Shown: one piece after another, positions 7,864-16,405 of the stretch
Layout of the letters: every line of letters begins with the position of its first letter
How positions within the stretch are numbered: position 1 is the stretch's first letter
Source: Bog-950 sp964423405
Lineage (GTDB): Bacteria; Bacteroidota; Bacteroidia; Chitinophagales; LD1
Length of the DNA: 64,000 bases
Assembly: GCA_964423405.1 (NCBI GenBank)
Contig: CAYREY010000005.1
Span: 62,001 to 126,000, forward strand
Direction of reading: 5' to 3'
Made by a program: the position numbers and the translations under genes
The notes under the pieces: generated by a model
What the model was told of the DNA's origin: nothing
The model's input: only the letters and a program-made list of their open reading frames with translations
Databases searched by the model: none

Positions 7864-8982
7864 TTATTTGGCTTTAGGTATTACTACTTCGTCGCTATCG
7901 CTCAGGCCCTCGGTTACTTCTACAAACTCCAGGTTCTCTAACCCGCGTTTAATTTTTACCGTTTTGTTCAGGCCGGTGCTGCGTACCTCTACTTCATTAT
8001 TAGCCTGCACCACATTTTTAGGTATTATCAGCGCCTGCTCTTTCTGCGCTACTATTATGTTGGCCTCTACCGATACGTGTACATAGTTCATGTCGTAGTC
8101 TTCGGTAAACTCGGCTTCTACTTTAAAGCTCTGGTCGTTCTGGTTCATGTTGGGGTATATTTTGCTAACGCGGGCTTTATATACCTTATCGCCGGTTACA
8201 TCCAGCTTAACCACTACTTCCTGGCCTATCTTTACTTTATCTACATCGCTCTGGTCTACGCTCAGCTCTAATAGCTTTTTACCCTTTTCGCCTACTATGG
8301 CTACCAGGTCGTTCTGGCGTACGGCTTCGCCGTTTTCTTTATAGGTATCGTACACTATGCCATCCATGGTGCTGCGTATGCTGTAGTTGCCAAAATCGAG
8401 GTTGCTGCCGGCCAATGCGCTTTGTGCGTTTTTAAGTTCTACCTGCAATTGCTCTCTGGTACGTTTATAGTTTTCGTTGGCCGATTTAAGGTCGTTGCCC
8501 GATACTTCATAGGCCAGGGCCATCTGGTCGTACTGGGCGCGGGTAACAGCCTGTGCATCCAGCATATTTTTGTAGCGGATGTAGTTCAGCGAATCGTTGC
8601 GGAACTTAGCCTCGGCACTGCGTATTTTGTTTTTAAGGTCTAACAGCACCGGCGAGTTATCCGATGCATTGCTGCGGGCCAGTTCTAACGCCGATGAGCT
8701 GGCGCCTAAGCGGGCTGCGCTGGCATCGTTCTGTACGCGGTAAATCTCTTCGCCTTTTTTAACCTCTTCGCCACCCTCTTTGCTTTTGGCTACTATGTAA
8801 CCACCGCTAAGGGCATACACTTTATACTCGTTACGCGGCACCACAAAACCCGATGCATACACAGCCTCGGTAATAGCTTTGCGCTCGGGCTTAATGGTTT
8901 GCGGTTTGTTTTTACGCACTATTACAAATACAATTACCGCTACGGGAATAAGCAGCAGCAGGTACAGGTACTTTTTGTTCAT
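7864..8982 (-). CDS. HlyD/MacA-type periplasmic adaptor (membrane-fusion) protein
   Basis: Periplasmic adaptor that bridges an inner-membrane ABC permease to an outer-membrane channel, 372 residues from the chosen start. The frame is open to 9039, but the start at 8982 puts a membrane anchor (KYLYLLLLIPVAVIVFVIV, ~4-22) at the N-terminus. It then has a first half lipoyl/barrel-sandwich segment (VYALSGGYIVAK), an alpha-helical coiled-coil hairpin (~95-195), the second half (GIVYDTYKENGEAVRQND), a beta-barrel and a membrane-proximal domain ending VVIPKAK. It is first in the operon and is followed by hydrolase, permease, ATPase, kinase and regulator. Confidence 0.93.
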   Translation of the reverse strand: MNKKYLYLLLLIPVAVIVFVIVRKNKPQTIKPERKAITEAVYASGFVVPRNEYKVYALSGGYIVAKSKEGGEEVKKGEEIYRVQNDASAARLGASSSALELARSNASDNSPVLLDLKNKIRSAEAKFRNDSLNYIRYKNMLDAQAVTRAQYDQMALAYEVSGNDLKSANENYKRTREQLQVELKNAQSALAGSNLDFGNYSIRSTMDGIVYDTYKENGEAVRQNDLVAIVGEKGKKLLELSVDQSDVDKVKIGQEVVVKLDVTGDKVYKARVSKIYPNMNQNDQSFKVEAEFTEDYDMNYVHVSVEANIIVAQKEQALIIPKNVVQANNEVEVRSTGLNKTVKIKRGLENLEFVEVTEGLSDSDEVVIPKAK

Positions 8983-9000
8983 ACAGCTTGGTTTGCACTG

Positions 9001-9031
9001 CAAATGAAACAATACCCCTACTGCCCTGCAA
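9001..9031 (-). promoter_or_regulatory. Weak candidate promoter of the exporter/two-component operon
   Basis: On the minus strand an ATTG (-33 like; complement of 9029-9032) lies about 20 bases before TTCATTTG (complement of 9001-9008), a 7/8 match to the Bacteroidota -7 motif TAnnTTTG. The start codon at 8982 would follow a short leader. A small TACCC/GGGTA hairpin lies just upstream (about 9043-9057). Confidence 0.3.
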
Positions 9032-9075
9032 TAAAACAAAGGCTACCCGTAGGGTATAGTAACTGAAACGTTAAA

Positions 9076-9140
9076 AAGGGGGATTGAACCCCCTGGCCCC
9101 CTATAGCGAAATACAATACCCCCTAACCCCCTAAAGGGGG
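9076..9140. repeat. G/C-run inverted repeats
   Basis: Two neighbouring short palindromic elements: GGGGGATTGAACCCCC (from 9079) and CCCCCTAACCCCCTAAAGGGGG (9119-9140). They resemble the repeat at 5686-5715. There is no coding potential here. Confidence 0.6.
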
Positions 9141-9266
9141 AACAGTACAAACAGCCGAATACAGGCTTAACCACTAAGAACATTAAGGGCATTAAGGATT
9201 AGGAGAAGAAAACAGCCAATACAGGTTTAACCACTAAGAACACGAAGGGCACTAAGAATATGAGGG

Positions 9267-9315
9267 GCGGCTGTTGAACCTCCCTTGGGGGAGGTGGCCG
9301 CAGGCCGGTGGGGGA
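9267..9315. repeat. Palindromic element, copy 1 (CCTCCCTTGGGGGAGG)
   Basis: GGCGGCTGTTGAACCTCCCT then TGGGGGAGGTGGCCGCAGGC then CGGTGGGGG. It is almost identical to 9514-9559. The inverted arms CCTCCC/GGGAGG and the GGCCGCAGGCC part can form hairpins. It is a REP-like interspersed repeat. Confidence 0.75.
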
Positions 9316-9367
9316 CGGTACCATACGTTATAAAGGTTAATATGCCTGTATGGAGTTAGTGTACTAC

Positions 9368-9436
9368 CACCTCGTCTCCGCGTTGCGGAGCCACTCCTCC
9401 TTAAAATACCGCCGTGTTGCGGCGTAAGGAGGAGAG
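9368..9436. repeat. Palindromic element CTCCTCCTTA...TAAGGAGGAG
   Basis: CTCCTCCTTA (9394-9403) pairs with TAAGGAGGAG (9425-9434) around a core carrying CCGCCGTGTTGCGGCG, itself a small hairpin (CCGC/GCGG). The left flank has CTCCGCGTTGCGGAG, another hairpin. This is a different repeat family from the neighbours. Confidence 0.65.
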
Positions 9437-9513
9437 CTAAAACCAAATACAAACAGCCAATACAGGTTTAACCACTAAGCACACGAAGAGTACTAGGAAT
9501 AACTAAAGGCAAA

Positions 9514-9559
9514 CCGGCTGTTGAGCCTCCCTTGAGGGAGGTGGCCGCAGGCCGGTGGG
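9514..9559. repeat. Palindromic element, copy 2 (CCTCCCTTGAGGGAGG)
   Basis: CCGGCTGTTGAGCCTCCCTT then GAGGGAGGTGGCCGCAGGCC then GGTGGG. CCTCCCTTGAGGGAGG is nearly a perfect palindrome. The sequence matches 9267-9315 over its whole length with few changes, at a 247-bp offset. Confidence 0.75.
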
Positions 9560-9640
9560 TGATTGTATTATTTACCAACGGTTAAAACAGGCCATTATAT
9601 TATATTAAATAAAATATTACATTGCAATAAACAATTACTT

Positions 9641-10054
9641 ATGAAAAGACACTTACCTCTAATTTGCATTGTGGCTTTATTAATTATTACTACACTTAGT
9701 AATTGTAATAAGGATGATAATACCGACAATAGCCTGGCGGGTGGCATAGCCGGTCGTTATTACAACAGTACAGACAACTATGACATAATAGTAAATAAGG
9801 TAAACGATAATACGGTAAGTATTACTATAGGCGGCTTTTACAATGCAACTTACGATGCCGTAACAGTTAATACTGCTACCACTTTTACGTTAAACGAAAA
9901 TGTATATGAAGATAATGAAACCCTTATCCGGTATTATGGTAACGGCACCTGTTCCAACGGCAATTTGGTGGTAAATACTTACCAGAAAACATTCGATAAA
10001 CTTACTCAGGATTCTACCTTAGCGGGTGGTTCCTTTTATGGCATTAAAATGTAA
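9641..10054 (+). CDS. Small lipoprotein of unknown function
   Basis: A 137-residue protein with a lipoprotein signal peptide: Lys-Arg-His, a hydrophobic stretch, then the lipobox-like LSNC with the modified Cys at about residue 22, followed by Asn-Lys-Asp-Asp. The frame is open from 9563, but the start at 9641 is the one that places the signal peptide at the N-terminus. The mature part is small, acidic and beta-rich (SITIGGFYNATYDAVTVN), with alternating polar/hydrophobic residues that suggest a beta-sandwich or lipocalin-like fold. No family was recognised. It stands alone, convergent with the next gene; the repeat cluster lies immediately upstream. Base composition is more AT-rich than in its neighbours. 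Confidence 0.75.
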   Translation: MKRHLPLICIVALLIITTLSNCNKDDNTDNSLAGGIAGRYYNSTDNYDIIVNKVNDNTVSITIGGFYNATYDAVTVNTATTFTLNENVYEDNETLIRYYGNGTCSNGNLVVNTYQKTFDKLTQDSTLAGGSFYGIKM

Positions 10055-10141
10055 ACTGCAATTACCGGTTAAAACCGGCAGCAACAGGATAAGCAGCATT
10101 TTAATCTGTTTTATTGCAAGCTAAAGCCCGCTGTAACATAA

Positions 10142-10840
10142 CTACGAAGCTTTCTTCATCTCTTTGGTAGTAGTAAGTTTTACGGTGCGTGGGGAGGCCA
10201 GTTCTTTCCGTATAATTTTGCTGATCTCTTTGGCGCGGTTTACCACCATAAAGTGGGTGCCGCCTTTTATCCAGATAGCATCTTTAATATAAAAGTGCGG
10301 AAATATACGGTCGCGGGTGCCGTGTATATGCGTAAGGTTGGCGGGTATTTCTTCGTTTTTCCAGTGTATTACCTGGTCTACCGCCCACTCGTTAAACTCA
10401 ATGTTTATGTCCTCTATCATGCGGTCTATCAGTTGCAGGTCGTGGGTGCTTAGTTTGCCCAAAAACCAGCGCATCCAAAAGCGGAACTCTACCACCAGCT
10501 TGCCGGGTATAAGCCGGTGAAACTTAAGCGAGTTGAGGAACAGAAGTTTAAGCGGACGCTCGTGGTAAGTTTTAATGCTGCTTATCAGTATTACTTTGTA
10601 AGGGTCAACCAGTTTAGATAGCTCAACCGCCACTACCCCGCCAAACGACATACCTATCAGTATAGGCTGGGTGTCTTTTTTTATCTGTGGCAGCAGCTTT
10701 TTAACGTAAGCTTCCAGTCCCTCGCCTTTTTTGTGCTTAGGCCATTTTAAATGCACTACTTCATAATCCGGAAGGTCAAGATTTTCAAAAATAATATCAT
10801 TAGCCCCCACTCCCGGTATTAAATAGATTGTTTTATCCAT
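10142..10840 (-). CDS. Alpha/beta hydrolase (Ser nucleophile)
   Basis: A 232-residue cytoplasmic alpha/beta hydrolase with no signal peptide. The nucleophile elbow is IGMSFGGVVA (Ser65), the acid is probably Asp177 in HGTRDRIFP, and the base is probably His196 in KGGTHFMVV. The glycine-rich opening IYLIPGVGAND forms the oxyanion side. The substrate is unknown; a carboxylesterase or thioesterase role is possible. It is divergent from an acyltransferase gene with only 67 bp between the starts, so the two may share regulation, which would fit a lipid-linked role (inference). Confidence 0.85.
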   Translation of the reverse strand: MDKTIYLIPGVGANDIIFENLDLPDYEVVHLKWPKHKKGEGLEAYVKKLLPQIKKDTQPILIGMSFGGVVAVELSKLVDPYKVILISSIKTYHERPLKLLFLNSLKFHRLIPGKLVVEFRFWMRWFLGKLSTHDLQLIDRMIEDINIEFNEWAVDQVIHWKNEEIPANLTHIHGTRDRIFPHFYIKDAIWIKGGTHFMVVNRAKEISKIIRKELASPRTVKLTTTKEMKKAS

Positions 10841-10907
10841 TAGGTTGGATTTGTTGCATTAACTAAATTAGAACTTAATTTGTGCTATTAAATACATTTA
10901 TCCCCCA

Positions 10908-11789
10908 ATGGCTAAAAAGAAATCAGATAATAGGACACAGAAGGATTTTAGCTTCGATCCACCATCTAAAACGTTTGCACGTGGGTTTATAGCACCGTTT
11001 AAGTTTTACTTTGCTCCCCAGTTTTACGGATTAGATGAGCTGGATGTTACCCGTCCGGCCATTTATGTATCTAACCATACCATACTGGGTGTGTTTGATG
11101 GCTACCCGTTTGCCATAGAGCTGTACCTGCGCAAGGGGCTTATACTGCGTGCCCTGGCCGATAGCAACCACTGGCGCATACCGGTGTGGCGCGATATAAT
11201 ACAGAAGAACCTGGGTGCCAGCGAAGCCAGCCGCGAAAACTGCCGCGAGCTGATGAAATTGGGCGAAAGCATATTGGTTTTTCCGGGTGGTACGCGCGAG
11301 ATATGCAAAAAGAAAGGCGAACAGTATATACTTAAGTGGAGCGACCGCAAGGGCTTTGTGCGCATGGCTATGGAGCAGGGGTATGATATAATACCGGTAG
11401 CTGCCGTAGGTGCCGAAGAGACCTACACGGTAGTACAGGATGCCAACGATTTTTTAAAATCGCCGATGGGGCAGTTTTTAAAAATGGTAGGCGTAGCTGA
11501 AAAGTATTTGAAAAACGGCGACCTGGTGCCACCGGTAGTGCGCGGCATAGGCGATACTATTATACCACGACCTGCCAAGCTGTATTTTAGTTTTGGCAAG
11601 CGTATATCTACCAAAAAATATAAGGCCAAACACGACGACCCCAAAACGCAGGATATGATTAAGAAGAAGGTAGAGAAAGCCTTGTTGGCCGAGTTTGAAA
11701 AGCTGTTTGATATACGCGACCACGATACCGACCGCAGCAAATGGCGCCGGTTGCTGAATATGAAGAAACCGCACCCTGATGCGAAATAG
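10908..11789 (+). CDS. Lysophospholipid acyltransferase-like protein (LPLAT/MGAT-like)
   Basis: Putative membrane-associated acyltransferase of 293 residues. The catalytic region is YVSNHTILGVFDGYP, with His57 and Asp64; the spacing is HX6D and not the textbook HX4D. The phosphate/glycerol-binding motif is FPGGTRE (125-131), typical of the diacylglycerol/monoacylglycerol acyltransferase-like branch rather than PlsC. A basic N-terminus precedes the domain, and the C-terminus is charged. It probably transfers acyl groups onto glycerolipids; the exact acceptor cannot be told. It is divergent from an alpha/beta hydrolase gene and ends in a strong bidirectional terminator. Confidence 0.85.
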   Translation: MAKKKSDNRTQKDFSFDPPSKTFARGFIAPFKFYFAPQFYGLDELDVTRPAIYVSNHTILGVFDGYPFAIELYLRKGLILRALADSNHWRIPVWRDIIQKNLGASEASRENCRELMKLGESILVFPGGTREICKKKGEQYILKWSDRKGFVRMAMEQGYDIIPVAAVGAEETYTVVQDANDFLKSPMGQFLKMVGVAEKYLKNGDLVPPVVRGIGDTIIPRPAKLYFSFGKRISTKKYKAKHDDPKTQDMIKKKVEKALLAEFEKLFDIRDHDTDRSKWRRLLNMKKPHPDAK

Positions 11790-11801
11790 GAAATACTACT
11801 A

Positions 11802-11842
11802 AAAAGCAACAGCCGGTTAATAACTAACCGGCTGTTGCTTTT
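11802..11842. terminator. Bidirectional intrinsic terminator
   Basis: A perfect 18-bp inverted repeat (11802-11819 with 11825-11842) with a 5-nt loop, bounded by AAAA and TTTT. It lies between the convergent acyltransferase and PhoD-type genes and can serve both. Confidence 0.93.
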
Positions 11843-11857
11843 CTAATCAGGTCACAC

Positions 11858-14500
11858 CTACTGTTTCACTATCTGCTTACGGTAGCTGAACGATGGTGTT
11901 TTAAGCTCTACCACATAGTTACCAGCCATCAGCTCCCAGGCGTTTAACTGCGCATGGTGCAGGCCATTGCTGCCGGTAGATATAACACCGGTACTAATCA
12001 GCTTACCGGTTACATCGTACACATTCATGGTTACCGGCTCGGCTTCGTACAGGTAGTATTGTACAATCAGTTTATCGTTCACCGGGTTAGGGTACAGGCC
12101 AAACACCACTAGGTTAGCCGGTTCGGTTATGGCAGATGGTTCTGTTACCGTAAATATCAGGGTAATGGTATCGCAATGCGGTATAGCGCCGTTATCGCAG
12201 CCTACCAGTTGCATGGTATCGCCACCGGTGTAGTTGTAGTACGGAAAATACTTCACACACGAATCACCGCCTATCCACTGGTAGGTAGCATGGTTAGGGG
12301 CATCGGTTACTGTTACGCTAACCGGTTCGGTGCTCAGGTCGTCAAACAACAGGCAATAAGTGTAGTTAGAGTTTTTGTTGACCAGTATGTTTACATACTC
12401 ATTAGCCGAAGGGTGGTCCACCTCAAACACAAACACCACCGTATCGCAGTTGTTGCTGTCATCGCAGGCTGTAAAGGTAATGGTTTCAAAACCTATAAAA
12501 CCACTATCGGGCGTATAGGTAAAACAGGTATCGGTCAGGTTAATAGTACCATTCAGTGGCTGGGTGTAGCTAATACCGGTGTTGCTGGTTATATCATCAA
12601 ACACTATACAACCGGTACCGGTGCTATCGCGCGGTAGTTCAACGGTAGTGGTATCTATATCCTGCACCGATAGTACGGTTATGTACAGGTAAACCGTATC
12701 GCACACGGGTATAGCCTCGTTGGTACAAACCGTAATAGCCACGGTATCGTACCCGTTGTAATTATTCAGTGGCTGGTAAGTTACATCCTGTCCGTTAAGC
12801 GACAAGGCCAGGCCATGCTGCGGGGCACCTATATTAATATTTACCGCAGGGCATACCGGGCCGTTAGGTATTACATTAACCGTAGCGGCGGTGTTTTCGG
12901 GTGTTACAACCACATGGTCTTCTATCCGGCGGAACGGCAAATGCTGGTTAGGCAACAGCGATGGTAGCGGAGCGGTAATAGCCGGTGCCGAAACGTAACC
13001 ATTGCTTTCGCGCAGGTGGCGCTCGTTATCGTTTACATAGTAATGCACACCGGGTATATCGGTAGCGGTTGGCGAGGTTACAGTGCTAACATAAGTATAG
13101 TCGGCCTGTGCACGGCCTTTGCGTACATCCATTACATAATAACCGTGGTCATCCAGGTTTATATATTTCATGTGTGGGTTTAGCCCGCGTATAATACTGG
13201 CACCTACCGGTAGCGGCGAGTTAAGCGAGGTTACACTGGCTCCCACAAACTCCACCCCTATCGAACCGGCTCCGGTGTTATCATCGTAGTTAGCACCCGG
13301 TATATCGTTACACCAGCTGGTATGTATATCGCCGGTTAGCACTACAAAATTCTTTACCGGCTTATTCAGTATATAGTTCTGTATAATGTTGCGCTCGTAG
13401 TTGTAACCATCCCACTGGTCGGCGTTAACCGGCTGGCCAAACACCTGCAAGGGTGCAAACATTACCTGGTTGCCTACTATTTTCCAGCGGGTGCTGGTGT
13501 CGCCCAATTGTTGTAAAAACCAGGCCAGCTCTACCGGCCCCATCAGGTGGTGGCTGCTATCATCGGTAGCGCTCAGGTTCTGCTCATCACGGTCATACAG
13601 GCGGGTATCCAGCATTATCAAATCCAGCAGTTTGCCATAGCGCAGCTTACGGAAAATACGGATAGTATCTATCGGGTCGGGCTTGCGTATAGGCATCCAT
13701 TTAAAATAGGTAGAGGTTGAAAAACGTTTCCGGTCGGCATAGTTACCCTCGGTGCCGGGGGTGTGGTTTTGCGCACCGCCTTTCCATGCATCGTTAGCTG
13801 TTTCGTGGTCGTCCCACACGGTTATAAACGGAAACAACTGGTGTATACGGCGCAACTGGTCGTCCAGCTTATATTGCGAATAGCGCATTTCGTAACCTAT
13901 CTCGGTAGTACATTCTGCTGGTGGGTCGTACGTACGGCCCGATACGTTGCCGCTAAAATCGCCGGTTTCATATTCGTAGATATAATCGCCCAGGTGCACC
14001 ACGGCATCTACATCATTCTTTTCTACTATGCTTTTGTAGGCATTAAAATAACCATGCTCCCAGCTGGCACAGCTTACCACCGCAAAACGTACGCTATCGT
14101 TATCGGCAGTAGCAGCAGGTGCTGTTTTGGTGCGCCCTACTATAGAGTTGCGGCCAAACGCGCGGAACATGTAATAATAAAAACGCGCTGGCTGTAAGCC
14201 GCACACATCTACCTTGGCGCAGTAGTGGTTAGCCTCGGTAGCGTTTACCTTGCCATAGTTTATCACATTGGTAAAACCGGTATCGGTAGCTATCTGCCAG
14301 TATACTTCAATATCGCCTATTGTGCCGGTATCGGGGGTTACACGGGTCCAGATGATAACACCGTTATCGGTAGGGTCGCCCGACTCTACACCATGGTAAA
14401 ACGGACGCAGGTTGGGGTTAAGCACCACGCGGTGCTGCTGGGCAAATACCATAGCCACCAGGGGCAGCAACATCGTAACAACAAGTAATTTTCGGAACAT
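11858..14500 (-). CDS. PhoD-type phosphatase/phosphodiesterase with Ig-like repeats and T9SS type A sorting domain
   Basis: Secreted metallophosphoesterase of 880 residues. Signal peptide 1-20; PhoD N-terminal Ig-like domain (~30-125); PhoD catalytic domain (~135-520) with VVSCAS (141-146), HLGDYIYEY (from 169), VWDDHE (228-233), a DTR motif and TGDIHTSW, which are the Fe/Ca ligand motifs of the family. Three cadherin-like/Ig-like segments follow (about 540-790). The C-terminus (GLYPNPVNDKLIVQY ... ~805-880) is a T9SS type A sorting domain, so the enzyme is probably exported and attached to the surface. It is divergent from a PafA-type phosphatase gene; together they suggest organic-phosphate scavenging (inference). 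Confidence 0.93.
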   Translation of the reverse strand: MFRKLLVVTMLLPLVAMVFAQQHRVVLNPNLRPFYHGVESGDPTDNGVIIWTRVTPDTGTIGDIEVYWQIATDTGFTNVINYGKVNATEANHYCAKVDVCGLQPARFYYYMFRAFGRNSIVGRTKTAPAATADNDSVRFAVVSCASWEHGYFNAYKSIVEKNDVDAVVHLGDYIYEYETGDFSGNVSGRTYDPPAECTTEIGYEMRYSQYKLDDQLRRIHQLFPFITVWDDHETANDAWKGGAQNHTPGTEGNYADRKRFSTSTYFKWMPIRKPDPIDTIRIFRKLRYGKLLDLIMLDTRLYDRDEQNLSATDDSSHHLMGPVELAWFLQQLGDTSTRWKIVGNQVMFAPLQVFGQPVNADQWDGYNYERNIIQNYILNKPVKNFVVLTGDIHTSWCNDIPGANYDDNTGAGSIGVEFVGASVTSLNSPLPVGASIIRGLNPHMKYINLDDHGYYVMDVRKGRAQADYTYVSTVTSPTATDIPGVHYYVNDNERHLRESNGYVSAPAITAPLPSLLPNQHLPFRRIEDHVVVTPENTAATVNVIPNGPVCPAVNINIGAPQHGLALSLNGQDVTYQPLNNYNGYDTVAITVCTNEAIPVCDTVYLYITVLSVQDIDTTTVELPRDSTGTGCIVFDDITSNTGISYTQPLNGTINLTDTCFTYTPDSGFIGFETITFTACDDSNNCDTVVFVFEVDHPSANEYVNILVNKNSNYTYCLLFDDLSTEPVSVTVTDAPNHATYQWIGGDSCVKYFPYYNYTGGDTMQLVGCDNGAIPHCDTITLIFTVTEPSAITEPANLVVFGLYPNPVNDKLIVQYYLYEAEPVTMNVYDVTGKLISTGVISTGSNGLHHAQLNAWELMAGNYVVELKTPSFSYRKQIVKQ

Positions 14501-14676
14501 AGAAACAGCTTTAAAATGCGGCGCGAAGTTAGCCTAATCTGCCGGCATTTTGTTGTTAATAATCAGATAATATTTTGTTAGCCGATTGTTGTTTACCAAT
14601 GTGTTGTAATGGGTGTTGTTTTTAAACCCAAAGTTAAGCTGCCGGCTAGCGGCTTTGCATAATTTAAAGCCCGCTT

Positions 14677-14709
14677 AACCCGCCCGGCTATTAGGGCAGC
14701 GGGTTTTGT
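14677..14709 (+). terminator. Terminator-like hairpin in the pafA upstream region
   Basis: AACCCGC (14677-14683) pairs with GCGGGTT (14699-14705), partly extended by CC/GG, and is followed by TTGTT. It lies 40 bases before the pafA start on the sense strand, between divergent genes where no terminator is needed. It could be a leader attenuator or a by-chance hairpin. Confidence 0.45.
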
Positions 14710-14744
14710 TATACTATTGCTGCGCAAATTTAACTACACAGGCC

Positions 14745-16382
14745 ATGAAACATACCTTTGCTGCCCTACTGCTTTTTGCCGCACTGACTGCCGGCGCTCA
14801 AACCACTCCTACAGCCAACAGTACCCCCGCCCGACCCAAACTGGTGGTAGGTATGGTGGTAGACCAGATGCGCTGGGATTTTTTATACCGCTATCAGGAT
14901 AAATATACTGCCGGTGGTTTTAAACGCCTGCTGCGCGATGGCTACAGCTGCGAGAATACACACATCAACTACTCTCCCTCTTATACCGCCTGCGGGCATA
15001 CCTGCGTGTACACCGGTTCGGTACCGGCTGTGCACGGCATAACCGGCAACAACTGGTTTGATATTAAAGAGAATAAATACGTGTACTGCACCGAAGATAC
15101 AACGGTAAAAACCGTAGGCAGCACCAGCAAGGCCGGGTTAATGTCGCCGCGCCGTATGCTTACCAGCACCGTAACCGATGAGTTGCGCCTGGCAACCAAC
15201 TTTCGCAGTAAGGTAATAGGCGTAGCGCTTAAAGACCGCGGCAGTATACTACCGGCAGGCCATGCCGCTAATGCCGCTTACTTTTACGACCCATCTACCG
15301 GCAACTGGGTTACCAGCACCTACTATATGCAGGAGCTACCTAAATGGGTACAACAGTTTAACGACTATAAACTGCCCGAAAAATACATGGCCGACAACTG
15401 GAACACCCTGCAACCCATAGAGCGCTACATAGAAAGCACACACGACGATAAACAATACGAGGGCCTGTTTGATGGCGAAACCAAACCGGTGTTTACCCAT
15501 AAAATAAGCACTATAAAACCTACCTATAAAATACTGGCTGCTACCCCGTTTGGCAATACAATTACCCTAAAGTTTGCCGAGGGCGCCATACTGAACGAGC
15601 AGATGGGCGCGCACGATGCCACCGATTTTCTGGCAGTGAGCCTCTCCAGCACCGACTACATAGGCCACCGCTTTGGCCCCAATAGTGTAGAAACCGAAGA
15701 CTGCTACCTGCGCCTGGACCGCGACCTGGCCGACTTTTTTACTTTTCTGGATGAACACGTAGGGGCTGGCAACTATCTGTTTTACCTTACTGCCGACCAC
15801 GGTGTAGCGCACGTACCCGATTTTAATATTGAACACAAAATACCTGCCGGTGTGTTTCCTATAGATACCGTACTGAAACAACTGGATGCTAAACTTAACC
15901 AGCAATACGGCGATGGCAAATGGCTGCTGAGTTTTGAAAACATGCAGTTGTATTTCAACAACCCGTTGCTGGAAGAAAGAAAGATAGACCGCACTGCGTT
16001 TAAAAATACCATCCGCAGTTTTCTTACTAAGTTTCAGGGTGTGGCCAAAGTGCTGGATATGGAAAACCTGAGTAACGAACTGTTGGAGCCACGCATGAAA
16101 CACGATATAGCAAACGGTTATTACCCTAAGCGTTCCGGCGAAATGTATGTACTATACGAACCGGCCTGGTTTGATGGCATGGATAAAGGCACTACCCACG
16201 GCACCGTGTACCCGTACGATACCCACATACCATTGGTATGGATGGGTTGGCACATTAAGCCCGGCGAAAACCACGATGACATACACATGACCGACATAGC
16301 CCCTACCGTAGCAGCCCTGCTGCATATACAGGAGCCTAACGGCAATGTAGGCAAGGTTATTACCGGCCTGTTTCAGAAATAA
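14745..16382 (+). CDS. pafA: PafA-type alkaline phosphatase
   Basis: Exported alkaline phosphatase of the PafA branch of the alkaline-phosphatase superfamily, a Ca/Zn-independent-of-phosphate-inhibition type known from Flavobacteria. The 545-residue product starts with a signal peptide (KHTFAALLLFAALTAGAQ). The first metal ligand is Asp40 (VGMVVDQMRWD); the nucleophile is Thr81 in SYTACGHTC; Asn102 in HGITGNNW and the Lys/Arg pair in LKDRGS match PafA's phosphate-contacting residues; TADHGV and the C-terminal THGT give the other ligands. Thr, not Ser, as nucleophile plus Asn/Lys/Arg marks a monoesterase. An upstream in-frame Met (14706) was rejected because it would precede the signal peptide. 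It lies divergent from the PhoD-type gene. Confidence 0.92.
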   Translation: MKHTFAALLLFAALTAGAQTTPTANSTPARPKLVVGMVVDQMRWDFLYRYQDKYTAGGFKRLLRDGYSCENTHINYSPSYTACGHTCVYTGSVPAVHGITGNNWFDIKENKYVYCTEDTTVKTVGSTSKAGLMSPRRMLTSTVTDELRLATNFRSKVIGVALKDRGSILPAGHAANAAYFYDPSTGNWVTSTYYMQELPKWVQQFNDYKLPEKYMADNWNTLQPIERYIESTHDDKQYEGLFDGETKPVFTHKISTIKPTYKILAATPFGNTITLKFAEGAILNEQMGAHDATDFLAVSLSSTDYIGHRFGPNSVETEDCYLRLDRDLADFFTFLDEHVGAGNYLFYLTADHGVAHVPDFNIEHKIPAGVFPIDTVLKQLDAKLNQQYGDGKWLLSFENMQLYFNNPLLEERKIDRTAFKNTIRSFLTKFQGVAKVLDMENLSNELLEPRMKHDIANGYYPKRSGEMYVLYEPAWFDGMDKGTTHGTVYPYDTHIPLVWMGWHIKPGENHDDIHMTDIAPTVAALLHIQEPNGNVGKVITGLFQK

Positions 16383-16405
16383 GTAACAGGGTAACAATTG
16401 ACTTT

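Larger units (their letters stand above)
9149..9499. repeat. Three copies of a ~50-bp AACAGCC...TTAACCACTAAG direct repeat
   Basis: Copies at 9149-9198, 9209-9258 and 9451-9499 share ACAGCCAATACAGGTTTAAC (first copy with small changes) followed by CACTAAGnACA and AAGGGCA steps. A diverged fourth copy is near 2338-2400. Each copy of the second and third type leads, 10-20 bases later, into GGCTGTTGA plus a CCTCCC palindrome, so the real unit is a composite of about 110 bp. The stretch 8983-9640 holds no gene that can be supported. Confidence 0.7.

Noticed and set aside
8983..9640. Small gene on the minus strand at 9252-9452
   Set aside because: It consists of repeat elements (CCTCCC palindromes and the CTCCTCC element); the translation is Arg/Gly/Pro-rich with no family features.
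10055..10141. CCGGTTAAAACCGG as a terminator between the lipoprotein and hydrolase genes
   Set aside because: The stem is short with almost no loop and is not followed by a T-run.
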